Source: Bacteroidetes bacterium HGW-Bacteroidetes-4 (GTDB taxonomy: Bacteria; Bacteroidota; Bacteroidia; Bacteroidales; SZUA-534). Taken from it: a stretch of DNA of 64,000 nucleotides. Where the stretch lies: the NCBI GenBank assembly GCA_002840905.1, contig PHDD01000006.1:134910-198909 (forward strand). The letters are read 5' to 3'. This document shows, in pieces, positions 8,800 to 16,754 of this stretch. The notes under the pieces were generated by a model, which saw nothing but the letters and a program-made list of their open reading frames with translations, had not been told where the DNA came from and searched no databases. Numbering within the stretch: position 1 is the stretch's first letter; every line of letters begins with the position of its first letter. Made by a program: the position numbers and the translations under genes.

Positions 8800-8890
8800 G
8801 GCCGGAATAATTCTTTTTTTCTTATTATCAGATGCCATCACAGTAGCAGCGCTGCTATTGTTGGCTAAAAACCAGCATGTTGTTAAATTA

Positions 8891-8932
8891 TAGCTTTGCC
8901 GATCTGTTTAACAAAAATATGTTTTACTTTTG
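8891..8932 (+). promoter_or_regulatory. Two -7 elements upstream of the secreted-protein pair
   Basis: TAGCTTTG at 8891-8898 and TACTTTTG at 8925-8932 both match TAnnTTTG. The second lies 48 bases before the ATG at 8981 and overlaps a TTG that would otherwise give the coding frame 17 extra residues, which argues for the ATG start. Confidence 0.45.
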
Positions 8933-8980
8933 AGTACCCATATTATAATCAAATTAGTAACAACCGAAATAAGTAAAGCT

Positions 8981-9763
8981 ATGAAAGCAAAACAAGGAGG
9001 ATTAATTTTACTTTTGGTTGGGATATTGCTTGTTTCACCCAATGTTTATTCACAATCGCTCCGGGGGGCAGCGCTGAATAAATTAAAAAAAGAAGCTATA
9101 AATAAGGTGCTGGGCACCGAACAAAACGAGCAGCAGCAACCACAGGAAGACCCGTATCAGGAAACTGAAAATACAGGCCGCCCGGGTCAAAGGGCCGGAA
9201 GCTCAAAAGGACTCGAAAAATCATCGAAAGATGTAAGCCTCTCGTTAAACGAGGCCGCTAATGCCTTTTCCGGAAGCAATTACAAAAAAACCCGTGCCGG
9301 ACTAACCGAAGCTTTAGGCAATCTGGATTTGATGATTGGTGATAAAATCCTTCAGTCCTTTCCTTCGAGCGTTGAAGGCCTTGCTGTTTTAGCAGAAAAC
9401 GATCAGATTGCTTCCAGTTCTGCCAGCTGGGCTGGCTTAATAATTAAACGAGAGTATCAGCTTGGCGATAAATGGTTCAGCTTTAGCGTAATGAACAGTG
9501 CTCTGGCTGCTTTTGCCAATGCTGCCATAAACACCGGAATGTACACTTATTCGAATCAACCCAGCCAAAAAACGGTTGAAATTGCCGGAAATCAGGCAAT
9601 TATTACCTTCGATGAATCGTCGGGATACAAAATTAACCTGTCGCTGGGTCAGCAAACCCAGATTTTAATTGAAGGGGTAAACATTGCCAGCGAAGCGGAA
9701 CTTACGCAAATGGCCAAGGCTTTCGATTACGCGTTTATTAAAAAGATGTTTGGAGAAAATTAA
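8981..9763 (+). CDS. Secreted protein, first of a tandem paralogous pair
   Basis: Protein of 260 residues. From the ATG at 8981 it opens with a signal peptide ending near VYSQS. A low-complexity Gln/Glu/Pro/Gly stretch follows (about 40-75), then a domain of about 180 residues. That domain matches the whole mature part of the next gene product: a shared helix with Asn-x-Ala-x-x-Ala-(F/Y)-x-Ser-Gly or similar, ALxxLDxxIGxxI, a PSS/PAT-x-x-G turn, (S)SA/GxxGLxxxREYxL and a VEIAGNQA strand. I do not recognise the family. Secretion to the periplasm or surface is likely; the function is unknown. It is 11 bases before its paralog, so the two are probably co-transcribed. Confidence 0.75.
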   Translation: MKAKQGGLILLLVGILLVSPNVYSQSLRGAALNKLKKEAINKVLGTEQNEQQQPQEDPYQETENTGRPGQRAGSSKGLEKSSKDVSLSLNEAANAFSGSNYKKTRAGLTEALGNLDLMIGDKILQSFPSSVEGLAVLAENDQIASSSASWAGLIIKREYQLGDKWFSFSVMNSALAAFANAAINTGMYTYSNQPSQKTVEIAGNQAIITFDESSGYKINLSLGQQTQILIEGVNIASEAELTQMAKAFDYAFIKKMFGEN

Positions 9764-9774
9764 ACTTTAGAACA

Positions 9775-10383
9775 ATGAGCAAAATATTTAAACTAATAAC
9801 CATCCTTTTTTTATTGGGCTACGTTACGTTGGTAAACGCTCAGGATGTGGAAAAATACATTTCGCAGGCTAACTCGGCTTATGCATCGGGTCAGCTCGAT
9901 GTAACCCGCAATGCTATTCAGGACGCCTTGCGTGAGTTGGATATAAAAATAGGGAACGAAATTATTGCTATGTTGCCCGCTACCATTAACGGAATGGGTA
10001 GTTCCGCCAATCAGGATAATATTACCGATGCTTCATCCGGAATGGTAGGGCTTATGGTTAACCGGGAATGGACCCTGGAAACCGAAAGTCTTGATTTCTC
10101 GATTATGGGTAATTCTCCTTTATTAACCGGAATAAATGCTATGCTGGCCATGCCCATGATGTTGGGAGCCAATGCCAATCAAAAGAAGATTACCGTTGAG
10201 GGCTACAAGGCTTTGTTCGAAAAACGCATCGATCAAAACAATCAGGTTCAGGGTTACAACCTTATGGTGCCTGTAAATAATTCCTTAATCCAATTTGAAT
10301 ATTCGGGAACAGCCAGCGAAAACGATTTTATGAATATGGTGGGTCAGGTTCCCATCAGAAATATACTCGGTTTAATACAGTAA
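9775..10383 (+). CDS. Secreted protein, second of a tandem paralogous pair
   Basis: Protein of 202 residues with a signal peptide (about 1-22, ending VNAQ) and then only the shared domain. It lacks the Gln/Pro linker of its neighbour. Aligned by eye to the upstream product it shares ALRELDIKIGNEI versus ALGNLDLMIGDKI, MVGLMVNREW versus WAGLIIKREY, and KKITVEGYKA versus KTVEIAGNQA. This is well beyond chance and indicates an old tandem duplication. The C-terminus carries a VQGYNLMVPVNNSLIQFEYSG strand run. No family recognised. The hairpin at 10407-10434 probably ends the transcript. Confidence 0.75.
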   Translation: MSKIFKLITILFLLGYVTLVNAQDVEKYISQANSAYASGQLDVTRNAIQDALRELDIKIGNEIIAMLPATINGMGSSANQDNITDASSGMVGLMVNREWTLETESLDFSIMGNSPLLTGINAMLAMPMMLGANANQKKITVEGYKALFEKRIDQNNQVQGYNLMVPVNNSLIQFEYSGTASENDFMNMVGQVPIRNILGLIQ

Positions 10384-10406
10384 GTCAACATAAGGATATT
10401 AAACAG

Positions 10407-10434
10407 AACCCTGTTTTTTTAAGTGGGGTTTTTT
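10407..10434 (+). terminator. Probable terminator after the secreted-protein pair
   Basis: AACCC (10407-10411) pairs with GGGTT (10426-10430) and runs straight into a T tract. The stem is short and the loop long, so this is a weak candidate. Confidence 0.4.
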
Positions 10435-10537
10435 GGTTCTTTGTAAATGGAAGGGTTTTTATGTGAGGTGTCAATAGCTCCTTGTCAGGAAACAAAAAAT
10501 AAATGTTTTGCAGTTCCTTTTTGTGATGAGAACGGCG

Positions 10538-10545
10538 TATCTTTA
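10538..10545 (+). promoter_or_regulatory. -7 element almost touching the NYN gene start
   Basis: TATCTTTA, one mismatch to TAnnTTTG, ends only 4 bases before the ATG at 10550. A start of transcription at the usual distance would fall on or beside the A of the ATG, giving a leaderless or nearly leaderless mRNA. Confidence 0.4.
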
Positions 10546-10549
10546 GACC

Positions 10550-11305
10550 ATGGAAACAACGCGCGACTTAAAACTGGCAGTTATTATTGATGCCGATAAT
10601 GTTCCCTCTGCCAATGTTAAAGGGATGATGGAAGAGATTGCCAAATACGGAACACCCACTTTTAAGCGGATTTATGGCGACTGGACCAAACCCAATCTGG
10701 CTCAATGGAAAAACGTACTGCTTGAAAACGCGATAACTCCGATTCAGCAATATGGTTATACCACGGGAAAAAATGCTACCGATTCGGCCATGATTATTGA
10801 TGCCATGGATATTTTATACACTGGAAAAGTAGATGGTTTTTGTATTGTATCGAGCGACAGCGATTTTACCCGCCTGGCCATTCGTTTGCGCGAGTCGGGC
10901 ATGAAAGTGTTTGGTTTTGGCGAGCAAAAAACACCTACGCCCTTTATTGCAGCCTGCGATAAGTTTGTATATCTTGAAATATTAAAAACTGCTGAGCTTA
11001 AAGATGAAAACGAACCTTCTCCAACGCCAACAGTTAAAAAGCCGGCATCGTTGCATAAAGTTAATGCAAAAACCATTGCCCTGATTGCCAATACTGTTGA
11101 TGCGGTTGCTGACGAGGACGGCTGGGCTTTTTTAGGCGATGTGGGAAACCTGATAAACAAGAAAATGCCCAGTTTCGATCCCCGGAATTATGGCTTTTCG
11201 AAATTGACGCCGTTTATAAAATCGCTTACACGCAATTTTTTTATCGACGAGCGCGAAACCGACCGGGCAAACATTAAACACGTTTACATTAAAGCAAAAA
11301 AATAA
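10550..11305 (+). CDS. NYN-domain (LabA-like PIN) nuclease with C-terminal OST-HTH/LOTUS domain
   Basis: Protein of 251 residues, cytoplasmic. The NYN domain (about 8-145) has the PIN-fold acidic residues in VIIDADN, TDSAMIIDAMD and VSSDSDFTRLA, the LabA_like arrangement, so an RNase role is plausible. After a Pro/Thr linker, residues about 165-250 form an OST-HTH (LOTUS) RNA-binding domain: a helix, DGWAFLGDVGNLI, then FDPRNYGFSKLTPFIKS. This two-domain design is widespread in bacteria; its RNA targets are not established. It begins with ATG just after a -7 element (see 10538-10545). It converges on the frameshifted cupin gene, whose restored stop is 9 bases away. Confidence 0.88.
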   Translation: METTRDLKLAVIIDADNVPSANVKGMMEEIAKYGTPTFKRIYGDWTKPNLAQWKNVLLENAITPIQQYGYTTGKNATDSAMIIDAMDILYTGKVDGFCIVSSDSDFTRLAIRLRESGMKVFGFGEQKTPTPFIAACDKFVYLEILKTAELKDENEPSPTPTVKKPASLHKVNAKTIALIANTVDAVADEDGWAFLGDVGNLINKKMPSFDPRNYGFSKLTPFIKSLTRNFFIDERETDRANIKHVYIKAKK

Positions 11306-11328
11306 ACAGTAAGTTATTCCCTGTTTTT
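11304..11328. terminator. Weak bidirectional hairpin between NYN gene and cupin gene
   Basis: AAACAG and CTGTTT arms, with A and T runs on either side, lie over the converging 3' ends. The stem is only 6 pairs with an 11-base loop. It would serve both strands if it works at all. Confidence 0.3.
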
Positions 11329-11816
11329 TAGTTGTTCCCAAAGGTTTTGTATGTTATCTTCTCCTTCGTATAAACTTTTCTGTGAATTCTTATCGAAGAT
11401 TTCGTATGATGGCGCCAAAAGTATTTTTCCGGAATTGGGATACTCACATACATCATAGCCCATAAATGTTCTTACATCGAGGTGGTGCAGGGTTCTGAAC
11501 TGTGGTTAAACAACTGATGGGCACCGCTTTCTCCCATTTCAAAAAAAACGATATCTCCATCGGAAATAAGCTCCAAACCCAGGGGTGTTCTTAAGGTCAT
11601 GGTTCCCGAAACCACCATAAACAATTCTTCGGCATGGCGGTGGAAATGGTAGAGCGATGAATATTGTCCCGGATTTAATTGCCTTAAATCGAAGTTTAAT
11701 TGTTGTGGTTTTATGCCATTTTGGATGCGGGACACATCGGAAAACAGGCGAAAAGGTTCAATTTTATTTGGATCTTCTTTAAACTCCCGATCCTTACTTT
11801 TTAAAACAGTTGCCAT
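11314..11816 (-). pseudogene. Cupin-domain protein gene with a one-base frameshift
   Basis: The first part encodes 114 residues: a cupin fold with LYHFHRHAEELFMVVSG as motif 1 (His, His, Glu metal ligands) and a late GAHQLFNHS as motif 2. The frame then stops after EPCTTSM at 11472. Read one base over, the same strand continues without a break: HLDVRTFMGYDVCEYP, then GKILLAPSYEIFDK, ending in NLWEQLKNRE with its stop at 11314. Total span is 503 bases, one short of a multiple of three, so a single base seems to be missing near 11490 between CT and CACCTCGAT. The intact protein would have about 167 residues. Either a genuine broken gene or a sequencing error; the downstream frame shows no decay, which suggests a recent event or error. 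Confidence 0.75.
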
Positions 11817-11919
11817 AGTTTTGGTATTTGGGGTGAATCTTTTTGTATTGTTTTCGAAACTAACGTTGCGTAAACAATTTTTATTTTATGAAGTTCTTAA
11901 AGATTGGAAGAGAATAAAT

Positions 11920-14388
11920 TTATTGCGGATCCGCATCAGGAATTATAGTAACCGACTTGAATTGTGGATGGGTTTTCAATTCTTCGATTAAAGCGGTGAT
12001 TTGCCGTTTTACCTGAGTTACCTGATTGCCCTTGTCCAATTTTATTAAAGCGGTGCGTAAATACTGGTTTTGTATGCGGGGAATTGCCGGCACGGTGGGC
12101 CCCAATATGCTCAGGTGCTTCATGGCCTTAATGGCATTAACCAGAAATTGCGATGCTTTGGTTACTACGTGTTGGTCGCGGTGTTTTAAGGTAAGCTTTA
12201 TCAGGCGGCTAAAAGGCGGGTAGTTAAAATTCCTGCGCTCGCTTAGCTGCTGATTGAACATGGCCTTGTAATTATTCTGAATAACCTGTTGCACAATGGC
12301 GTGTTCGGTGTCGTTGGTTTGTATGATTACTTTTCCCTGTTTGTTTTTTCGTCCGGCCCGGCCACTTACCTGGGCCATCAGCTGGTAACTCCGTTCATAA
12401 GCTCTGAAGTCGGGGAATTTAAGCATGTTGTCGGCATTAAGTATTCCCACTACACTAACGTGGTCAAAATCTAATCCTTTTGAAACCATTTGAGTTCCAA
12501 TTAAAATATCGATGTGTTGGTTTTGAAAATTATTGATGATGGTTTCGTGACCGTATTTTCCGCGTGTGGTATCCAAATCGAGACGGGCAACCCGGGCTTC
12601 GGGATAAATTAATTGAATTTCGTCTTCCACCTTTTCGGTTCCAAATCCCTTGGTTTCCAAATCGGGTTGTTTGCAATGGCCACAGCGGTATACGATGTCG
12701 ATGCTGTATCCGCAATAATGACAAGTTAGTTTGTTAATGCCTTTGTGGTAAGTCAGACTCACGTCGCACCACTTGCATTTTGGAATCCATCCACAACTGG
12801 CGCATTCCAGGTAAGGGCTGAATCCCCGACGGTTTTGGAACAAAATTACCTGTTCTTTATTTTCAAGCGCCTCGTCGATGTTTTGTATAAGCATGGGGGT
12901 AAAATGGGCGTGCATTTCTTTTTTCTTATGCGCTTTACGCACATCGGCTACCAGAATTTTGGGCATTTTAATGTTTTGATGTCGCTCCATCAGTTCCACC
13001 AGTCCGTATCGGCCGGTTTGTGCGTTGTAGTAACTTTCAATCGATGGGGTAGCAGTTCCCAAAAGTACCGGCGCTTTGTGTATGAGGCCTGATACCACGG
13101 CCAAATCGCGGGCGTTGTAGCGGGGCGCGGGGTCGTACTGCTTGTAAGTGTTTTCGTGTTCTTCATCGACCACAATAAGGCCCAGGTTGCTAAATGGCAA
13201 AAATATAGCAGAGCGGGCTCCCAGAATTATTTGCAGTTGCGAATCGCTGTTTTCAGCTACTTTTTGATAAATCTCTACTCGTTCGGCATCGGAAAATTTA
13301 GAGTGGTAAACGCCAACCTTATTTCCAAATACCCGGCTCAGACGCTGGATAATTTGCGAGGTAAGGGCTATTTCGGGTAAGAGGTAAAGTACCTGTTTTC
13401 CCTTGTCGAGTGCATCCTGAATCAGGTGAATGTAAATTTCGGTTTTTCCGCTCGAAGTAACTCCGTGTAGCAAAACAACCGGCTTTTCGGCAAAAGCTGC
13501 CCGAATCCCATTTATGGCTTTCAATTGCTGCTGGTTTAATGTTTTTACCGGCTTTATTTCGTCGTTTTTCCAGCTTAAGCGTGAGGTTTCCTGCTCGGTT
13601 TCTTTGATGATGTTTTTTTCGATCAGGCTCTTTAGCGTTGCGGCTGTTGTTCCAGCTTCATCCAAAAGTTCAGCCTTAATAAATTCCTGGCCGGAGAAGG
13701 GATCATTTTTTAGTTTCTTTATAAAAAAGTTGAATAATTCCTGCTGTTTAGGAGCTCTTTCCAATAGGACTCGGCATTTCTCAATTTTTTCGATGGTGTC
13801 GATGCGTTTGGCCAGGCAGAGGTATTTAACCATCTTGGGTTTGTAAGTCTTTTTCAGGTCTTCCTGAATACTGAGCCAGCCTTTTTCCATCATTTTTTTT
13901 ACCACTGGTAAGGGGTTTTCCAGTTGGCAAATCTTAGCGAGTTCGGTTACGCTCAGCAGGTTTTGCTTTTGTACAATGCGGAGAATCAGTTCTTCTTTTT
14001 CGTTTACCAATTCCGGTATCTCGTCTAAAGAAGTGAGCAAGCGGGTTTCACTTTCGAGCCTTAAACCTGAAGGTAGTGCCGCTTTGTACACTTCGCCCAG
14101 CGGGCACATGTAATAATCCGCAGTCCATTCCCAAAGACGCAGTTGAAAAGGGTTAATAATGGGCTTGGCATCAAGTACCTCAAGAATGGCTTTGGTTTGG
14201 TAGTCTGTGGGTTTGTTATGATGAACTAAAAAAACCAGTGCGGTGTATAATTTTTTTGTGCCAAAAGGAACAATTACCCGCACACCCTGCTTTACCAATG
14301 GTATGCATGACTCCGGAACCTGATAGGTAAAAAAACTTTTCAGGGGTAGCGGTAGTATTACATCGATAAAGGTGAGTTGCTGATTCAT
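11920..14388 (-). CDS. priA: Primosomal replication restart helicase PriA
   Basis: Superfamily 2 helicase of 822 residues that reloads the replisome at collapsed forks. N-terminal DNA-binding domain (about 1-110; FIDVILPLPLKSFFTYQVP, GVRVIVPFG), a winged-helix region (about 120-260), Walker A in HGVTSSGKTEIY, Walker B DEEH (VVDEEHENTYKQ), and GTATPSIES. The zinc cluster follows in CASCGWIPKCKWCD...CHYCGYS...CGHC, with eight cysteines. Next come the motif block VSKGLDFDHVSVV and the C-terminal domain. Length is close to the family norm. ATG start. The leader has a TATTTTTA element. Cupin gene lies downstream after 103 bases with no obvious terminator. Confidence 0.97.
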   Translation of the reverse strand: MNQQLTFIDVILPLPLKSFFTYQVPESCIPLVKQGVRVIVPFGTKKLYTALVFLVHHNKPTDYQTKAILEVLDAKPIINPFQLRLWEWTADYYMCPLGEVYKAALPSGLRLESETRLLTSLDEIPELVNEKEELILRIVQKQNLLSVTELAKICQLENPLPVVKKMMEKGWLSIQEDLKKTYKPKMVKYLCLAKRIDTIEKIEKCRVLLERAPKQQELFNFFIKKLKNDPFSGQEFIKAELLDEAGTTAATLKSLIEKNIIKETEQETSRLSWKNDEIKPVKTLNQQQLKAINGIRAAFAEKPVVLLHGVTSSGKTEIYIHLIQDALDKGKQVLYLLPEIALTSQIIQRLSRVFGNKVGVYHSKFSDAERVEIYQKVAENSDSQLQIILGARSAIFLPFSNLGLIVVDEEHENTYKQYDPAPRYNARDLAVVSGLIHKAPVLLGTATPSIESYYNAQTGRYGLVELMERHQNIKMPKILVADVRKAHKKKEMHAHFTPMLIQNIDEALENKEQVILFQNRRGFSPYLECASCGWIPKCKWCDVSLTYHKGINKLTCHYCGYSIDIVYRCGHCKQPDLETKGFGTEKVEDEIQLIYPEARVARLDLDTTRGKYGHETIINNFQNQHIDILIGTQMVSKGLDFDHVSVVGILNADNMLKFPDFRAYERSYQLMAQVSGRAGRKNKQGKVIIQTNDTEHAIVQQVIQNNYKAMFNQQLSERRNFNYPPFSRLIKLTLKHRDQHVVTKASQFLVNAIKAMKHLSILGPTVPAIPRIQNQYLRTALIKLDKGNQVTQVKRQITALIEELKTHPQFKSVTIIPDADPQ

Positions 14389-14407
14389 TGTAAATAAAAA
14401 TGTCGGA

Positions 14408-14415
14408 TAAAAATA
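14408..14415 (-). promoter_or_regulatory. Candidate -7 element for priA
   Basis: Reads TATTTTTA on the minus strand, one mismatch to TAnnTTTG, 19 bases before the priA ATG. No upstream TTG element is clear. Confidence 0.35.
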
Positions 14416-14529
14416 GTAAAACTATAGCAGGGAATGCCGTTTTTTTGCAAAGAAGCCATGTAAAAACATGAAATGGCCCGGCAATTATGTAGCAATTGAA
14501 AAATTACTGTGAAGAAGCCAGCAGCAAGT

Positions 14530-14735
14530 GTCCAATTGGCAGACTTTCGTTGTAAAAGTGTTCCCGTAGCGTCCAATTGGCAGTTTTTTGTTTAAAAAGT
14601 GTTCCCGTAGCCTACAGTTTCACTTTTTCAAAGTTTGGAGTGCTTCCGTACTGTCCAAATGGCGGTTCTTCGTTTAAAAAGTGTCGCCGTAGCGTCCAAT
14701 TGTCAGTAAATCGTTGAATGAAGTATCCACGTAGC
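14530..14735. repeat. Five tandem imperfect repeats of 41-42 bases in the priA-pfkA gap
   Basis: The 450-base gap between priA and pfkA holds five head-to-tail units at 14530-14570, 14571-14611, 14612-14652, 14653-14693 and 14694-14735. Units 1, 2, 4 and 5 open with GTCCAA(T/A)TGNC; most end (G/T)TNCCCGTAGC, with an AAAAGTGT core. Unit 3 is strongly diverged but keeps the exact 41-base length. Units 1-4 are 41 bases and unit 5 is 42, neither a multiple of three, so they are not an in-frame protein repeat. There are no spacers. The rest of the gap (14736-14838) is plain AT-rich sequence with no feature I can name. Confidence 0.85.
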
Positions 14736-14838
14736 CTACGCCGCAACATTTATTTTAGTTTTTAAGCCAGCGTATCGGATAAATACGCCGGAACTGATCA
14801 ATTTACGTTTCTGAACAGGTTTATAATGCCCGTTTTTT

Positions 14839-15819
14839 TTAAATTGATAGTATTTGTGAAATCTTCAGCAATTCTTCGTTAAGTGGTTTGCGTGCTTTAA
14901 TGGTTTTATTAAAGGGTACGTGTAAAATTTGCTTGTTCACAATGCCAATCATCACACTTTTTTGATCGTCGAGCAGGGTATCTACAGCAGCGGCGCCCAT
15001 GTGGCTGGCAGTTACGCGGTCGTAAGCCGTTGGTGAACCTCCCCGTTGGATGTGGCCCAGTACGGTTACTTTTACTTCGTACTGACTAAAATCGGTTTTA
15101 ACCTTATTGGCAATTTCGTAAGCTCCGCCTTGTTGTTCGCCTTCGGCAACAATGACAATGCCACTGGTTTTTTTATTTACAAAACCGGTTTCGAGGTAGC
15201 ATTTTAGCTTCTCGTAAGGAGTGTCGCGTTCGGGAACCAGAATGGCTTCGGCTCCAACGGCAATTCCACTTCGCAAGGCAATAAATCCGGCATCGCGACC
15301 CATAACTTCAACAAAAAACAGGCGGTTGTGTGCACTGGCGGTATCACGTATTTTATCGACCGCTTCAACCACTGTATTAATGGCGGTATCATATCCAATG
15401 GTATAATCGGTTCCGTACAAGTCGTTATCAATGGTTCCGGGAACGCCCACACAGGGAATGTCATATTCCTCCGATAGCAACCGGGCTCCGGTTAAGGAGC
15501 CGTCGCCGCCAATAATTACCAGCGCGTCGATTTGATGTTTTTTAAGGTTGGCATAAGCCTGAGCCCTTCCTTCGGGAGTTCTGAATTCGGCACTGCGGGC
15601 GGTTTTTAAGATGGTTCCTCCCCTTTGAATGATATTGCTCACATCGTGCGATTCGAGTTTTACGATTTGATCGTTTATCATTCCATGGTAGCCGCTACGG
15701 ATACCGTAAACTTCGAGTTTATGATAAATGGCCATGCGAGTTACCGCCCGAATGGCTGCATTCATTCCCGGAGCATCTCCACCGGAGGTTAGTACGCCAA
15801 TTCTTTTAATTTTTGCCAT
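14839..15819 (-). CDS. pfkA: 6-phosphofructokinase, ATP-dependent type
   Basis: Glycolytic enzyme of 326 residues, fructose-6-phosphate to fructose-1,6-bisphosphate. Visible: VLTSGGDAPGMNAAIRA (ATP loop), IIGGDGSLTGA with Gly after GGD rather than Asp (Asp here marks PPi enzymes), GVPGTIDNDLYGTDYTIG with the catalytic Asp, FVEVMGRDAGFIA (substrate-binding Met-Gly-Arg) and LGHIQRGGSPTAYDR. Length matches bacterial PfkA. It is the last gene of cmk-ispH-pfkA, 17 bases after ispH. Confidence 0.97.
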   Translation of the reverse strand: MAKIKRIGVLTSGGDAPGMNAAIRAVTRMAIYHKLEVYGIRSGYHGMINDQIVKLESHDVSNIIQRGGTILKTARSAEFRTPEGRAQAYANLKKHQIDALVIIGGDGSLTGARLLSEEYDIPCVGVPGTIDNDLYGTDYTIGYDTAINTVVEAVDKIRDTASAHNRLFFVEVMGRDAGFIALRSGIAVGAEAILVPERDTPYEKLKCYLETGFVNKKTSGIVIVAEGEQQGGAYEIANKVKTDFSQYEVKVTVLGHIQRGGSPTAYDRVTASHMGAAAVDTLLDDQKSVMIGIVNKQILHVPFNKTIKARKPLNEELLKISQILSI

Positions 15820-15836
15820 GGTATTGCCCGTTGTTA

Positions 15837-16754
15837 TTATTCTTTATTTAATTTTTGGTGAATGGTTTCGGCTACTTCCTGCATCAACCAAAGAGGGGTT
15901 GAGGTTGCACCGCTGATACCCACCTTTTTTTTGTTTGTAAACCAGTTAAAATCCAGTTCCTCTGCATTTAAAATAAAGTAGGAATTGGGATTGGTTTCTT
16001 TACAGACCTGATAAAGGAATTTGGCATTGCTGCTTTTTTTTCCGCCCACAAAAATAAATACGTCGAAATTTTTCACAAAGCTGCGGAGCCTGGGTTCACG
16101 GTTCGATACCTGCCGGCAGATGGTGTCGTTATTACGAAATCCGGCTTTGGCCTTTTTTTGAATCTGATCGATCAGGTACTGGTACGCGTGGATAGAGCTG
16201 GTGGTTTGCGAAAAAAGTTCAATGGGTCGGTTAAAGTCGATGGCTGATAAATCGTCGATGCTGCTGATAATTAGCGCCTGATTCTCGGTTTGACCGGCCA
16301 GACCAGTTACTTCGGCATGTCCTTTCTTTCCAAAAATAATTACCTGGCCATTTACTTTTTTCATGGCCTCCCAGGCATTGCGAACGCGTTCCTGCAATTT
16401 TAAAACCACCGGACAGGTACCATCGATTACCTGAAGCCCATTGTCTTTGGCTTTTTCATAACTTTCGGGAGGTTCGCCGTGAGCCCGGAATAGTACTTTT
16501 TTATTTTTAAGGGTTTCAAAATCAGCATACGAAAGGGTTTTCATTCCCTGCGTTTCGAGCCGTTCAATTTCTTTTTGATTATGTACAATATCGCCAAGTG
16601 AAACCAGATTCTCACCTTTTTGTAATTGTTCCTCGGCTTTGTTAATGGCATGGCGTACGCCAAAGCAAAAGCCCGACCGGCCATCGATTTCGATGGTAAT
16701 CCGCTTTCCGGAATAAATAAGCCGATTAGTTGCTTCGTTGTTCGACAAGGTCAA
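15837..16754 (-). CDS. ispH: 4-hydroxy-3-methylbut-2-enyl diphosphate reductase
   Basis: Iron-sulfur enzyme, last step of the MEP isoprenoid pathway (HMBPP to IPP and DMAPP). The three cluster cysteines lie in GFCFGVRHA, DGTCPVV and NDTICRQVSNRE. The His of VHNQ, AHGEPP, and GHAEVTGL are also present. 305 residues from a TTG at 16754. A second TTG two codons later is equally possible, and no ATG precedes the first cysteine motif. The start overlaps the end of cmk by 29 bases, suggesting translational coupling. The resulting N-terminus is about 15 residues longer than usual, so the true start is uncertain. Confidence 0.93.
   Translation of the reverse strand: MTLSNNEATNRLIYSGKRITIEIDGRSGFCFGVRHAINKAEEQLQKGENLVSLGDIVHNQKEIERLETQGMKTLSYADFETLKNKKVLFRAHGEPPESYEKAKDNGLQVIDGTCPVVLKLQERVRNAWEAMKKVNGQVIIFGKKGHAEVTGLAGQTENQALIISSIDDLSAIDFNRPIELFSQTTSSIHAYQYLIDQIQKKAKAGFRNNDTICRQVSNREPRLRSFVKNFDVFIFVGGKKSSNAKFLYQVCKETNPNSYFILNAEELDFNWFTNKKKVGISGATSTPLWLMQEVAETIHQKLNKE

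Noticed and set aside
11472-11500. Programmed ribosomal frameshift in the cupin gene
   Set aside because: No slippery heptamer or following structure is visible at the junction; a lost base or a sequencing error explains it better.
14530-14735. CRISPR array
   Set aside because: The 41-base units follow each other directly with no spacers and drift along their whole length; no cas genes are in the window.
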